Assembly: GCA_002287035.1 (NCBI GenBank)
Contig: NSKG01000002.1
Location: 434,001 to 498,000 of the forward strand
Length of the DNA: 64,000 bases
Direction of reading: 5' to 3'
DNA from: Pseudomonas sp. WN033
GTDB lineage: Bacteria > Pseudomonadota > Gammaproteobacteria > Pseudomonadales > Pseudomonadaceae
This document shows, in pieces, positions 1 to 10,400 of this stretch. The position numbers and the translations under genes were made by a program. The stretch's first letter is position 1. Every line of letters begins with the position of its first letter. The notes under the pieces were generated by a model, which was not told the DNA's origin, ran no database searches, and saw only the letters and a program-made list of their open reading frames with translations.

Positions 1-272
1 CAGCCGGACGGTATTGTCCCGACCAAACAATAGTCACCATAAGCCCGGCTTGGGGAGCAGCATAGCCAACGCGAATCATTGAGCGTGGCCATCAGCTTGG
101 CATTACACTGACTAGCCCACAGAAAACCGACGCCAATTTGACATCATTTTTTTGTTCAAACGGGTTCAGGTTTACCTGAAAGTGCCGATACAGACGCTAG
201 GGGACCGCAGCCACTGGCATAGGGCGCGGCAATACAAGAACAAACACAAGTCGTTTGCGCGTGGAGGTTTTA
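1..272. other. non-coding start of window, upstream of chemoreceptor
   Basis: I see no convincing gene here. A perfect 16-base palindrome (TTCAGGTTTACCTGAA) lies at 165-180 and could be an operator or a small hairpin in the leader of the chemoreceptor gene. TTGACA at 138-143 matches a -35 hexamer, but no acceptable -10 hexamer sits at the right distance, so I do not call a promoter. The short open frame at 152-385 is a different frame of the chemoreceptor gene. Confidence 0.4.
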
Positions 273-1922
273 ATGAAGCTGTTGCGCAGCATCAAAATCA
301 GTCAGCGGATCTGGCTGATCCTTATCGTCGCTCTGGTCAGCATGACCCTTCTGTCAGTTACCGCGCTCGTCGGCCTCAAGAGTGAACTGCGTCAGGCAGA
401 AATCACCAAGGCCACCCATCTGGTGGAAGTGGCCCACGACCTCATGGCTCACTACCACGGCAAACAGATGCGCGGCGAGTTGAGCGAGGAGCAGGCTCGC
501 AAGCAGGCTCTGGACGCCTTGCGCGGGCTACGCTACGACGGCCAGGAATATTACTGGGTCAATGACATGAACAACATCATGATCATGCACCCGGTAGCGC
601 CCCAGACCGAAGGCATGGACCTGACCAACATCAACAGCTCAGATGGGCGCCGCAATGTCATCGTCGACATGGTCAACATGGCCCGTAGCCAGGGCACCGC
701 GCATATCGAGTACACCTGGACCCGCCCCGGCAAGAACCCTGGCGAAGACGAAGGCGTTGGCAAAATCGCCGCATTCAAGCACTTCAAGCCCTGGGACTAC
801 ATGGTCGGCACCGGCATTTTCATCGAAGACATGCAGTCCAAGTTCTGGACCGAGGCCATGCGCCTGCTGCTGGTGGTCAGCCTGATCAACCTGCTGATGA
901 TCGTTATTCTGTTCATCATCGGCCGCAGCATTTCCCAACCGCTGAACCGGGTGGTCGACGCCATGCATGATATTGCCAGTGGCGAAGCCGATCTGACCCG
1001 CCGGCTGGATGATGACGCCCGAGACGAACTGTCACTGATGGCCCGCTATTTCAACCAGTTCACCGGCAACCTGCGCGGCCTGATCCAGCAACTGGGCGAC
1101 AGTGCTCGGCAGATGATCAGCGCCAGCCAGCAGCTCGACCAGATCAGCGATAACAGCCTGCGCGACATGACCCGCCAATCGGAGCGCATGGAACTGATGG
1201 CCACCGCCATTAACGAAATCACCTACGGTGTTCAGGACGTAGCCCAGAATGCCAATGCTGCCGCCCATGAGGTAGAAAACGCCAACGAAGGTGCCAACCA
1301 CGGTCGCAGCCAGGTGGAAAAAACCATCGAGCAGATCAACCACCTCTCCAGCAGCGTCAAGACGGCTGTCGAGCACATGGAGACCCTGGCCACCGATGCC
1401 AATGAGATCACCTCGGTACTGGATGTGATCCGCAACATCGCCGAGCAGACCAACTTGCTGGCGCTCAATGCCGCCATTGAGGCCGCCCGTGCCGGCGAGA
1501 TGGGTCGCGGTTTTGCGGTGGTCGCCGATGAGGTGCGCAATCTGGCCCAGCGCACCCAGAAGTCCACCGAAGAAATCCATGAAATGATCACCAAGCTGCA
1601 GAACAATACCCAGACGGTGGTCAACGTCATCAACGAAAGCAGCCGCTACTCACAGCTCAGTGTCGAGCAGGTCAACGCTGCCGGTCAGGCGCTGGATCAG
1701 ATCGCCCAGTCCATGCAGCAGATGGTCGCCCTCAACGCTTCGATCGCCAGCGCCACAACCCAGCAATCGACCGTGGTCGAGGACGTCAACAAGAACGTAA
1801 CCGAAGCCGCCGAACTGGCCCGTGAAACCACCGACGGCGCCCAGCAGACCGCACAGGCCAGTCAACACCTGGCCCAGCTGGGACGACAGATAGATGGATT
1901 GGTAAGCCGGTTCAAAATCTGA
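273..1922 (+). CDS. methyl-accepting chemotaxis protein with single Cache sensor
   Basis: Inner-membrane chemoreceptor, 549 aa, that passes a ligand signal to CheA/CheW. Layout: TM1 at about 12-34; a periplasmic sensor at about 35-190 with the sCache_2-like stretch [11 protein letters not shown] (88-98); TM2 at about 196-218; a HAMP linker (ISQPL at 220-224 and on); then a long signalling helix with the highly conserved hairpin tip around 385-428 ([19 protein letters not shown]). The ATG at 273 is preferred over the in-frame TTG at 255 because GGAGG lies 5 bases before it. Single Cache sensors of this type often bind small carboxylates, but the ligand cannot be read from the sequence. The gene stands alone and ends at a shared terminator with the convergent antiporter gene. 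Confidence 0.93.
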   Translation: MKLLRSIKISQRIWLILIVALVSMTLLSVTALVGLKSELRQAEITKATHLVEVAHDLMAHYHGKQMRGELSEEQARKQALDALRGLRYDGQEYYWVNDMNNIMIMHPVAPQTEGMDLTNINSSDGRRNVIVDMVNMARSQGTAHIEYTWTRPGKNPGEDEGVGKIAAFKHFKPWDYMVGTGIFIEDMQSKFWTEAMRLLLVVSLINLLMIVILFIIGRSISQPLNRVVDAMHDIASGEADLTRRLDDDARDELSLMARYFNQFTGNLRGLIQQLGDSARQMISASQQLDQISDNSLRDMTRQSERMELMATAINEITYGVQDVAQNANAAAHEVENANEGANHGRSQVEKTIEQINHLSSSVKTAVEHMETLATDANEITSVLDVIRNIAEQTNLLALNAAIEAARAGEMGRGFAVVADEVRNLAQRTQKSTEEIHEMITKLQNNTQTVVNVINESSRYSQLSVEQVNAAGQALDQIAQSMQQMVALNASIASATTQQSTVVEDVNKNVTEAAELARETTDGAQQTAQASQHLAQLGRQIDGLVSRFKI

Positions 1923-1931
1923 GCAGAGAAG

Positions 1932-1958
1932 ATGGGAGCGCCACAGCGGCGCTCCCAT
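1932..1958. terminator. bidirectional terminator hairpin
   Basis: ATGGGAGCGCC / GGCGCTCCCAT form a perfect 11-bp stem with a 5-base loop, between the convergent chemoreceptor and antiporter genes. It can serve both strands. Confidence 0.75.
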
Positions 1959-1971
1959 TGACTGCCTATCT

Positions 1972-3291
1972 TCAGAGCACCATCACCGCCAGCCAGCCAA
2001 ACACCAGCAGAGGCAGGTTGTAATGCAGGAAAGTCGGCACCACGGTATCCCAGATGTGGTTGTGCTGACCATCAACGTTGAGACCAGACGTCGGCCCCAG
2101 GGTCGAGTCCGAGGCCGGCGAGCCGGCATCTCCCAGCGCCGCCGCCGTACCCACCAGCGCGACGATTGCCAACGGGCTGAAACCCAGCTGCAAGGCCAGC
2201 GGTACATAGATCGCGGCGATAATCGGAATGGTCGAGAATGACGAGCCAATCCCCATGGTGATCAACAGACCCACCAGCAGCATCAACAGTGCCGCCAGAG
2301 CCTTGTTATGGCCAATCAGCTCAGCCGAGCTGTCCACCAGCGTCTGAATCGAGCCGGTAGCTCGCATCACCTCGGCAAAGCCGGCAGCCGCGATCATGAT
2401 GAAGCCAATCATGGCCATCATCTTCATGCCCTCGGTGAACACGTCATCGGCTTCGCGCCAGCGCACCACACCCGACACCGAAAAAATCACGAAGCCGGTC
2501 AGCGCGCCGATGATCATCGAATCCAGCCAGAGCTGCACGACAAACGCCGCCGCCACAGCCACTAATGCGACCAGCAGCGACAGCGGGTTGTAGCTGGCGC
2601 CCACCCGCTCGGTCTGTTCAATACGCTCCAAATCATACTGACGCGGCTTGCGGTAACTGATGAATACCGCCACCGCCAGACCAATCAGCATGCCCAGCGC
2701 CGGCAGGGCCATAGCCCGCATCACATTGACGGCAGTCACGTCCGCGCCGCTCTCGGATACGTTGGCCAGCAGAATATTGTTGAGGAAGATCCCACCAAAA
2801 CCGACCGGCAGGAACATGTAGGGCGTGATCAGACCGAAGGTTAGCACGCAGGCCACCAGCCGGCGGTCCAGGTTAAGCTTGCCCATCACATACAGCAACG
2901 GCGGTACCAGCAGCGGAATAAAGGCAATGTGAATCGGCAGAATATTCTGCGATGAAATCGCCACCGCCAGCAGTACCAGCACCAGCATGCCCTTGAGTAG
3001 CCCGGTGCCACCGGACTGCTGACGATTGACCAAACCCAACGCCTTGTCGGCCAGTGCGTGAGCCAGTCCGGACTTGGCGATCGCCACCGCGAAGGCACCG
3101 AGCAGTGCATAGCTAAGAGCTACATTGGCGCCCTTGCCCAGCCCGCCCTGGAAAGCCTCCAGAGTGGCCTCTACGCCCAACCCACCCAACAGGCCGCCGA
3201 CTACCGCACCGATGATCAACGCGACCACCACATGCACCCGGCATAGACTCAGAATCAGCATTACCGCAACAGCGGCGACCACTGCATTCAT
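1972..3291 (-). CDS. Na+/H+ antiporter family (NhaC/YuiF-type) membrane carrier
   Basis: Polytopic inner-membrane protein of 439 aa with about a dozen hydrophobic segments. Its pattern fits the Na+/H+ antiporter family that includes HI1107 and Bacillus YuiF-type carriers: a short N-terminal pair of helices ([14 protein letters not shown]), glycine-rich repeats ([10 protein letters not shown]), and C-terminal loops with conserved small polar residues ([20 protein letters not shown], about 390-409). The substrate is uncertain; members have been tied to Na+/H+ exchange and to amino-acid uptake such as histidine. GGGAA lies upstream of the ATG at 3291. It is transcribed away from the flavin reductase gene across a 225-bp divergent intergenic region. 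Confidence 0.8.
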   Translation of the reverse strand: MNAVVAAVAVMLILSLCRVHVVVALIIGAVVGGLLGGLGVEATLEAFQGGLGKGANVALSYALLGAFAVAIAKSGLAHALADKALGLVNRQQSGGTGLLKGMLVLVLLAVAISSQNILPIHIAFIPLLVPPLLYVMGKLNLDRRLVACVLTFGLITPYMFLPVGFGGIFLNNILLANVSESGADVTAVNVMRAMALPALGMLIGLAVAVFISYRKPRQYDLERIEQTERVGASYNPLSLLVALVAVAAAFVVQLWLDSMIIGALTGFVIFSVSGVVRWREADDVFTEGMKMMAMIGFIMIAAAGFAEVMRATGSIQTLVDSSAELIGHNKALAALLMLLVGLLITMGIGSSFSTIPIIAAIYVPLALQLGFSPLAIVALVGTAAALGDAGSPASDSTLGPTSGLNVDGQHNHIWDTVVPTFLHYNLPLLVFGWLAVMVL

Positions 3292-3516
3292 TGGTGTATT
3301 CCCATATCGATGAAAGAAGACCGGTGCAAGGCCACCCTGGCATACAAGGGCTCCCTGGGCCGGAGGCCGCGTACTCTGCCGGATAGCGCCCGACCTGTCA
3401 AAAGCAGGCTAGTGAACAATCGTGATTTTAGATAGAAGTTATCGTGTTTTTCCGCTATTTCCTGTTCAATTACCGTCCTAACATGGATTCAACGCCACCT
3501 TCCACAGGAGTCCTTC

Positions 3517-4113
3517 ATGCTCAATGTCGCGATTGTCGCTGGCAGCAGCCGCAGCAACAGCCAAACCGCCAAAGTCGCACGCTTCATCCGCCAGGCCCTG
3601 ATCGACCAGCATCAGCTTGATGCCGATGCGGTATCGGTGATCGACCTGGGCAGCAACCCTCTGCCCCTGTGGCCGGCCGAGGGCGCTGACGCCTGGGGAG
3701 TCTTCGAGAAACAGTTGAGCGCAGCCGATGCTGTGGTGATTCTGGCTCCGGAGTGGCATGGCATGGCCTGCCCGGCGATCAAGAACTTCTTCCTCTATGC
3801 CAGCAAGGCGCAACTAGCCCACAAACCAGCGATGCTCGGCGGCATTTCAGCCGGGGTCGGCGGCGCCTATCCGATCAGCGAGCTGCGCGCCTCCAGCTAC
3901 AAAAATTGCCGGCTATGCTATATCCCTGAGCACCTGATCGTGCGTGGGGTGGAAGCTGTAATGAATCAGGCCGAACCAGCCTCGGAAGACGACAGTCGCA
4001 TCCGTGCCCGGCTGAACTACAACCTGGACATCCTGCTGCGTTATGCCCAGGCCCTGAAGCCGGTCCGTGGACAAATCGATATGAGCAACCCGGCTTTCGC
4101 CAACGGCATGTAA
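3517..4113 (+). CDS. NADPH-dependent FMN reductase family protein
   Basis: Cytoplasmic flavodoxin-fold reductase of 198 aa. The N-terminal VAIVAGSSRSNSQT (residues 4-17) is the phosphate-binding loop for FMN, and PEWHGMACPAIKNFF (about 77-91) corresponds to the family's PEYN-x-S-x-P-x-LKN flavin motif. Such enzymes reduce free FMN, quinones, azo dyes or chromate with NAD(P)H; which one applies here is unknown. An AGGAG at 3506-3510 precedes the ATG. It is monocistronic, divergent from the antiporter gene and followed by a weak hairpin before the porin gene. Confidence 0.85.
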   Translation: MLNVAIVAGSSRSNSQTAKVARFIRQALIDQHQLDADAVSVIDLGSNPLPLWPAEGADAWGVFEKQLSAADAVVILAPEWHGMACPAIKNFFLYASKAQLAHKPAMLGGISAGVGGAYPISELRASSYKNCRLCYIPEHLIVRGVEAVMNQAEPASEDDSRIRARLNYNLDILLRYAQALKPVRGQIDMSNPAFANGM

Positions 4114-4144
4114 CCCCCCCCTACTAAAGTCTACCTCTCATTTC

Positions 4145-4166
4145 AGGGTGCCCACAGGCGCCCTGT
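4145..4166 (+). terminator. hairpin after flavin reductase gene
   Basis: CAGGGTGCC / GGCGCCCTG pair with one G-T step around a short loop. There is no good T run, so it may be a weak terminator. A second inverted repeat, CGTTCC...GGAACG at 4170-4192, follows and could be an operator for the porin gene. Confidence 0.4.
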
Positions 4167-4403
4167 CATCGTTCCGTAACCTGTCTGGAACGGGTGATTG
4201 CACCCTCCCCCTATCCGCTCCTCACGGCCCCGCCCTACCCCTGTTCGACCAAGGTCTTAACGCCGGACGGGGAACCCCCATGCTTTAGTTGCATCCGCAC
4301 CGGACATTTGCCCCTGTCAGGTTCATGCCGACGGCGTTCAGCGCCAGGCGCAGTTGTATCTGACGATACCGGTCAAGCCGTTTTGACACTATGGAGAACA
4401 ATA

Positions 4404-5639
4404 ATGAAGCATGTCAGACCCAAGGCGCTGGCCACTGCCGTGGCCCTTTCACTGATCGCCCCGATGGCCAGCCAGGCAACCGCCGCCGGCTTTGTCGAAG
4501 ATGCAAAAGCCTCGCTGCAGCTACGCAACTTTTATTTCAACCGGGACTTCCGTGACCCAGGCGCCCAGTCCAAGGCCGAAGAATGGGCCCAGGGCTTCAT
4601 TTTTCGCGCCCAGTCGGGCTATACCGAAGGTGCCGTAGGCTTCGGCGTCGATGCCTATGCCGCTCTGGGTCTCAAGCTCGACTCGGCGGACGACCGGGCC
4701 GGCACTGGCCTGCTGCCCAACTCCTTCGGCAATGAAGGCCCCGGCAATTACAGTCACGCTCTGCTGACCGGCAAGGCCAAGGTTTCCAAGACTGAACTGA
4801 AAGTTGGCGGCCTGTATCCGCAGATTCCGATTGCCCAGGCCAGTGACATTCGCCTGATTCCCCAGATGTATACCGGCGCCAACCTGTCCATGGGCGAGAT
4901 CGAAAACCTCGACGTCCAGGCTGGCCAATTGCGTGATGTGGTATTTCGCGCCAGTACCAACCGCGAAGATATCCGCGCCACCGTCGGCGGCTCCTCAGAT
5001 CGTTTCAACTACCTGGGCGGCAACTACAAGTTCAACCAGAACAACACCACCTTTGGTCTATGGCGCGGTGAGCTGAAGGACGTCTACGGCCAGACTTTGG
5101 TCAACCTGATCCACAACATGAACGCCGGCGACTGGAAACTGGGCGCCAACCTGGCTTATTTCGATACCCGTGATATCGGTAGCCAGCCCATGGACATCGA
5201 CCACAAGATGAAGTCTATGATGCTCTCGGCCGGCCTTGGTCACCATACCTTCCGGGTCGGTTACCAACACAGTGATGGTGACACCTCCTTCCCTTACCTG
5301 GCCGAGAACAACCCCTATATCGCCAACTACGTCCAGATTCTCGACTTTGCCCGGGCCGACGAAAAGTCCTGGCAGGCACGCTATGACCTGGATTTCGCCG
5401 CTGTTGGGCTACCCGGCCTGAGAGGGTTCGTTCGCTACATCCGCGGCACCAACATCGACATGGGTCCGGCTGGCCGGGGCAAGGAATGGGAGCGCGATAT
5501 CGACTTTACCTACACCCTGCAAAGCGGCCCGCTGAAGAATCTGGCAATCCAGTGGCGTAACGCAATGGTGCGCTCAGACGTGATTCGCGACATGGACGAA
5601 AACCGTCTGATTCTGTCCTACACCATCCCCCTGCTCTAA
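4404..5639 (+). CDS. OprD family outer membrane porin
   Basis: Outer-membrane beta-barrel of 411 aa that takes up small organic nutrients such as amino acids or aromatic acids. The ATG at 4404 is chosen because it gives a clear signal peptide (MKHVRPKALATAVALSLIAPMASQ-type, cleavage near ATA-AG) and follows GGAGAA; the open frame upstream to 4194 has no coding character. Mature-protein hallmarks of the OprD family are LRNFYFNRDF near the N-terminus, EEWAQGF, alternating amphipathic strands, and a C-terminus of the type NRLILSYTIPLL. It is shorter than typical OprD (about 420-440 aa) but looks complete. The substrate is not predictable. A strong hairpin follows. Confidence 0.88.
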   Translation: MKHVRPKALATAVALSLIAPMASQATAAGFVEDAKASLQLRNFYFNRDFRDPGAQSKAEEWAQGFIFRAQSGYTEGAVGFGVDAYAALGLKLDSADDRAGTGLLPNSFGNEGPGNYSHALLTGKAKVSKTELKVGGLYPQIPIAQASDIRLIPQMYTGANLSMGEIENLDVQAGQLRDVVFRASTNREDIRATVGGSSDRFNYLGGNYKFNQNNTTFGLWRGELKDVYGQTLVNLIHNMNAGDWKLGANLAYFDTRDIGSQPMDIDHKMKSMMLSAGLGHHTFRVGYQHSDGDTSFPYLAENNPYIANYVQILDFARADEKSWQARYDLDFAAVGLPGLRGFVRYIRGTNIDMGPAGRGKEWERDIDFTYTLQSGPLKNLAIQWRNAMVRSDVIRDMDENRLILSYTIPLL

Positions 5640-5646
5640 CCCTTCA

Positions 5647-5674
5647 GCGCCCGGGCTAACGGCCCGGGCGCCTT
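5647..5674 (+). terminator. terminator of the porin gene
   Basis: CGCCCGGGC / GCCCGGGCG (5648-5656 and 5662-5670) form a 9-bp all-GC stem with a 5-base loop, 8 bases after the porin stop codon. Confidence 0.7.
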
Positions 5675-5964
5675 CAGGCCAGGCGACACACGCCCCACCC
5701 CAGGGCGAAACCAGACTTCACAGCCAGCCTCAAGATGCTCAAAAAAATCATTATATTTCATAAAATTAAGCAGATATCATGAGGCTCAACACAAGATCGT
5801 TGCCCCGTTTCAGTGCACCATTCCAAGCACACTGAAAATCGGTGGTATCGAAACGGCCCATGGGCACACCCGCGACGATCAGCCGCAGCGTACTCAGTGC
5901 CGCGTCAATCCGGACTCCAGACAGGAGACCAGCGCCGCGAGTCAGCATCACGGAGCTGCTTGGC
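5675..5964. other. intergenic region with nested inverted repeats
   Basis: About 290 bp between the porin terminator and the EAL-gene promoter. I find no supported gene. Two inverted repeats compete for the same bases: TTTCAGTG (5808-5815) with CACTGAAA (5830-5837), and CCGTTTC (5805-5811) with GAAACGG (5850-5856). A 61-codon minus-strand frame covers part of the region but has no recognisable features. Confidence 0.35.
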
Positions 5965-5970
5965 TATAAT
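5965..5970 (+). promoter_or_regulatory. candidate -10 element of the EAL gene
   Basis: A perfect TATAAT about 45 bases before the GTG start of the EAL gene. No good -35 hexamer is visible at 16-18 bp, so activation by a regulator or a weak promoter is possible. Confidence 0.4.
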
Positions 5971-6014
5971 CTTGCATACGTTTGACGCCCATAAATACCT
6001 GCCTGGAGAACAAC

Positions 6015-7178
6015 GTGTTTAATGGCCACCCCCTGCCTTACTTCCAGCCACTGATCGATACCGCAACCGGTCGTATCGCCGGCTATGAAGCACTGGCCCG
6101 GTTACGCGACGAAGAGGGCAACGTCACCAGCGCCGGCCCCCTGTTCACCGACCCGAGCGTCAACCCCGCTGACCTGCTGGAGCTGGATCGCTGCGTTCGG
6201 CGCATGGCGCTCGAACGCTTTCGCGATAATCCAGAGGGATTTCTCAGTCTCAACATTTCACCGCTTTGGGTCAGCCAGCTCACTCCCGACTCGCCACTGC
6301 CAAGCCTGCAGTTGCTGGAGGAAGTGGGTCTGCCCCCCGAACAGGTGGTCTTTGAAATCACCGAACTGCAGGGCAACATTGAGCAGTTGCGCGACGTAGT
6401 CAAACGCTACCGCGAAGCCGGTATCCGCATCGCCATTGATGACTTCGGCGCCGGTTACTCGATGCTCGACCGGGTGCTGGCTCTGGAGCCCGACATTCTG
6501 AAACTGGATATCCAATTGTTCCGCAAGGCGGCCAGCGGCACAGGTAACAGTGGAGACTTTGTCCGGGCTCTGGCCCTGATGGCGGAGAAAAGCGGCTGCT
6601 GGATCATCGCCGAAGGCGTGGAAACCGAGCAGGAACTGCACTTCGCCCTGGAGTGCGGGGCACGTTATGTCCAGGGTTACCTGTTTGCCCGCCCAGAGGA
6701 AAACTTTCTACCCAACGACGCCGTGCAAGCGCAGTTCTCGCAACTGCGTGATCATTACGTCAAAGAGAAACTGGCTGAGCGCGCCCAGTTGGCCAAGCTA
6801 CGCCGTGAGCTGGCGGTGTTGTTCAGTGAGCTGCGCCAGTGGCTGAGCCGCGGCGGGCGACCAGCCGACCTGCCCTCACCCAAGGCCTATCCCTGGCTGC
6901 TACGCTGCTTTCTGTGCGACGCCCATGGCACCCAGATCTCACCCAACTACGAATGGACTGGCCAGGGCTGGCAGACCGACCCGCGCTATCTCGACCACAA
7001 CTGGTCCTGGCGCCCCTACTTCTACCAGATCCTGGCAGAGGCCGGTGAGGACAGCCGGGTAATCCTATCCAACCGCTATCGCGATGCGACCAGCAACCAG
7101 TATTGCCTGACCTCGGGATTGTTTATCGACGACAGCCGGCACCTGTTGCTGGTCGATATCGACCTGTCCAGACTGTAA
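6015..7178 (+). CDS. EAL-domain cyclic-di-GMP phosphodiesterase with C-terminal sensory domain
   Basis: Probably hydrolyses c-di-GMP to pGpG. 387 aa from the GTG at 6015, which has GGAG 6 bases upstream; an in-frame TTG at 5982 lacks such a site. The EAL domain covers about 1-235 and the expected catalytic residues are all present: E25 in YEAL, N80 in LNISP, E114 in FEITE, D142-D143 in DDFGAG, K163 in LKLD and E200 in AEGVE. A linker helix (about 240-275) leads to a C-terminal domain ending in LLLVDIDLSRL that resembles the YkuI C-terminal, PAS-like 'EAL-associated' domain. There is no membrane segment and no GGDEF domain, so it is a cytosolic enzyme with an unknown input signal. Confidence 0.88.
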   Translation: MFNGHPLPYFQPLIDTATGRIAGYEALARLRDEEGNVTSAGPLFTDPSVNPADLLELDRCVRRMALERFRDNPEGFLSLNISPLWVSQLTPDSPLPSLQLLEEVGLPPEQVVFEITELQGNIEQLRDVVKRYREAGIRIAIDDFGAGYSMLDRVLALEPDILKLDIQLFRKAASGTGNSGDFVRALALMAEKSGCWIIAEGVETEQELHFALECGARYVQGYLFARPEENFLPNDAVQAQFSQLRDHYVKEKLAERAQLAKLRRELAVLFSELRQWLSRGGRPADLPSPKAYPWLLRCFLCDAHGTQISPNYEWTGQGWQTDPRYLDHNWSWRPYFYQILAEAGEDSRVILSNRYRDATSNQYCLTSGLFIDDSRHLLLVDIDLSRL

Positions 7179-7180
7179 GT

Positions 7181-7248
7181 TTCGCGCCCGCAGGGCGCTC
7201 CTACCGAAGATGAGAGGTACATGGATAGGAGTGCCCTGCGGACGCGAA
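7181..7248. repeat. paired REP-type palindrome between convergent genes
   Basis: Arms 7181-7203 and 7226-7248 are inverted copies of about 23 bases matching at all but two positions (core TTCGCG-CCGCAGGGC-CTCCTA). The sequence is of the familiar Pseudomonas REP type. Its place between the convergent EAL and DUF2835 genes suggests it also works as a terminator or mRNA 3' end. Confidence 0.75.
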
Positions 7249-7255
7249 GAAGCAG

Positions 7256-7480
7256 CTAACCGTCCAGGCGCTCCAGCGACACTAGCTTGCCATCATCGGT
7301 AAAGCACATGAGGAAGCTGCCATACACTCCCTCATGGGTCAAAAAACGCCGCAGGTGATGGGCCGGCAAACTAACCCGCCGGCCATCACGACTACGCATC
7401 AGCACCCGTTCTGCCCGTCCCTGATACCAGGCCAGATAACGCTCGGCGGGCAGTGCCAGATCAACGATCAACTGCTGCAT
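7256..7480 (-). CDS. DUF2835 family protein
   Basis: Small 74-aa protein of unknown function. The sequence fits the DUF2835 family: MQQLIVDLALPAERYLAWYQ at the start, a central R-x-x-DGR-x-VSLPAHHLRRFLTHEG motif, and a C-terminal F-x-DDGKLVSLERL. It is compact and basic with no signal peptide or membrane segment. Its ATG lies inside the last codons of gdhB (13-bp overlap), so it is probably translated from the gdhB message. The same pairing with gdhB is known in other pseudomonads. Confidence 0.82.
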   Translation of the reverse strand: MQQLIVDLALPAERYLAWYQGRAERVLMRSRDGRRVSLPAHHLRRFLTHEGVYGSFLMCFTDDGKLVSLERLDG

Positions 7481-10400
7481 GCGTCCTCAACTGCCATTTG
7501 CCGTGCATTCTGAGCCAGATCAAGCAGCTCACGCATGGCTACAGCCACCATCGGATAATCACCGCTGCCTGCGCTCTTGAGATCAACCAGCATGGCACGC
7601 CAACGCTGTACCAGGGTCTGATTGCGCTCCACCCAGGTTTCGACCAGTTGAGCTACCGGCTGCTTGGCATCAGCTGATTGCAGAGCCGAAACGGTCATGG
7701 TCCGAATCTGCCAGTCCAGGTCATCCCGGTAGCTTTCACGCGCCAGCGCCTGCCAATGGTTGTCCACTGGCAAGCCGGTTACCTGCTGGGCGAACCACGG
7801 CAGTTGCAGCTCGCTGCCCAAGGAAAAGAACACCTGAGCCACCCGTTCGGTCGGCTGCCCTGTAGCATCAGCCGCCTCAATGATCCCCAGCATGGTATAG
7901 AAATGCCCGGTACCGGCCACCAGGCGGGCGATTTCATCCGGCACTCCAGCGTCCACATAGCTGCTGAACTTGGCCTCCCACAGAGCCCGCGCCGGGCCTT
8001 CGAACAGGCTGTCGAACTGCGCAGCCAGGGCGGCGATGCGCGGGGCAAAGTGCTCCACTTCACGGGCCGGGTCCAGTGCTCCACGACGATTGCGGATAAA
8101 CCAGCGAGTCGCCCGCCGCCCCAGCCGGGTCAGATCATCCATCAATTCCATCTGCACCTCGGCTGGCACCTGGTGATCCAGTGCTTCGATGGCGGCGAAG
8201 TGTTCCATCAGCCGGAACACATCACGGGCCACCACATAGGCCTTGGCGATATCGCTGGGCAAGGCCCCGGTCGACTGTTCCAGCCGACGCAGGAAGGTAA
8301 TGCCCATGTGATTGACCAGATTGTTGGCCAACTGGGTGGCAATGATCTCGCGACGCAAACGGTGGTTGCGCAGTGCCGAGGTGTATTTGTTGACCAGGGT
8401 AGCCGGGAACGCGGTATTCAGCTCACGGGCGACATAGCTGTCCTCTGGCACATCCGAGGCAATCAGCCGCTCCTTGAGGTCGGCCTTGGAATAGGAAATC
8501 AGTACCGACAACTCGGCCCGGGTCAGGCCCTTGCCCTGCGCCACGCGCTCGGCCAACTGTTCGTCATCGGGAATAAATTCAAGCGCCCGATTAAGCTTGC
8601 CGCTGTTTTCCATCTCGGCAATAAAGCGCCGGTATTCGATCATGGTCTGGCGAGCCTGGCACTGTGCCAGACTGATGGCCTGGGTCTGCTTGTAGTTGTT
8701 AGCCAACACCAGCTCGGCCACTGCGTCGGTCATGCTGGCCAGCAGCTTGTTGCGCTGCTTGCCGGTCATGTCCTGGGCGGCCACCACTTCGTTGAGCAAA
8801 ATCTTGATGTTGACCTCGTGGTCAGAGCAGTCGACCCCACCGGCATTGTCGATGAAGTCAGTGTTGGTCGCGCCGCCGTTGAGGCAGAATTCGACCCGGC
8901 CAAGCTGGGTCATACCCAGGTTGCCGCCCTCGCCCACCACCCGGCAGCGCAGCTCACGCCCATTGACCCGCAGCACATCGTTGGCCTTGTCGCCAACATC
9001 GGCGTGGGTTTCACTGGCTGCCTTGACGTAGGTACCGATCCCACCGTTCCAGATCAGGTCTACCGGCGCCTTGAGCAGATTGTGGATCAGCTCGGCCGGC
9101 GTCAGTTTGTCAGCCTGAATGTCGAACAGGCGTTTCATCTGCGGGGTCAGGCTGATCTGTTTGAGGCTACGGTCGAAAATCCCGCCACCCTCGGAAATCA
9201 GCTCGCGGTTGTAGTCAGCCCAACTCGAACGCGGCAGATCGAACAGGCGCTGGCGCTCATCGAAGCTGCGCTCGGCATCCGGGTCCGGATCGATGAAGAT
9301 ATGCTGGTGGTTGAAGGCCGCGACCAGCTTCAGGCTGCGCGACATCAGCATGCCATTACCAAACACATCGCCGCCCATGTCGCCAATACCGATGACAGTG
9401 AACGGATCCTGCTGCACATTGATGCCCCGTTCACGGAAATGCCGCTGCACCGAAACCCAGGCACCACGCGCGGTAATCCCCATTTTCTTGTGGTCATAGC
9501 CTGCTGAGCCACCGGAGGCGAACGCATCACCGAGCCAGAAGCCGTAGCCAGCGGCGATTTCATTGGCGATATCGGAGAAGGTCGCAGTACCCTTGTCCGC
9601 CGCCACCACCAGATAGGGGTCATCTTCGTCGTGGCGCACCACCTGGGCCGGCGGCACCACCTGGCCTTCAACCAGGTTATCGGTCAGGTCAAGCAGCCCC
9701 TGGATAAACAGCCGGTAACAGGTGATGGCCTCCTGCTGAACCTCATCGCGACTGCCACCTACCGGCAATCGTCGGGGGACAAAACCACCCTTGGCTCCCA
9801 CCGGCACGATCACCGCATTCTTGACCTGCTGAGCCTTGACCAGCCCAAGCACCTCTGTACGGTAATCCTCTTCACGATCCGACCAGCGCAAACCGCCCCG
9901 GGCGACCTTGCCGCCACGCAGGTGCACCCCTTCAAAGCGTGGCGAATAGACGAAGATCTCGTACATTGGCCGCGGCAACGGCAATTCCGGGATAGCCTGC
10001 GGATCGAACTTGAAACTGATGTAATCCTTGCTCTGGCCAGCGCTGTCGCTCTGGTAGAAATTGGTCCGCAGCGTCGCCTTGATCAGATCCAGATAGCGTC
10101 GCAGGATACGGTCCTCGTTGAGTACCGCCACCTCATCCAGCGCGCCCAGAATCGCCTGTTCCAGGCGTTGCTGCTTGTCTTCCAGCGCCTCACCAGTAAG
10201 TTTGCGGGCCAGATAGAAACGGGTCTTGAACAAGCGCACCAGTTCATGGGCAATGGTTGAGTGGCTGGCCAGTGTGTTGGCGATGTAAGGCAACTCGAAA
10301 CCCAGACGAATCTGCTTGAGGTAGCGAGCATAGGCACGCAGCAATGCAACATCCCGCCAGGGCATGCTGGCCAGCAGAACCAGGCGATTGAAGCCATCAT

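Noticed and set aside
4194-4403. Upstream extension of the porin gene
   Set aside because: In frame, but it would bury the signal peptide 70 residues inside the protein and has no ribosome site; the ATG at 4404 is clearly better.
5766-5951. 61-codon minus-strand frame in the porin-EAL gap
   Set aside because: No ribosome site or recognisable family. I could not exclude a degraded gene fragment, but nothing supports it.
7678-9507. 609-codon open frame on the plus strand, opposite gdhB
   Set aside because: Same reasons: antisense shadow of the dehydrogenase gene with no family features.
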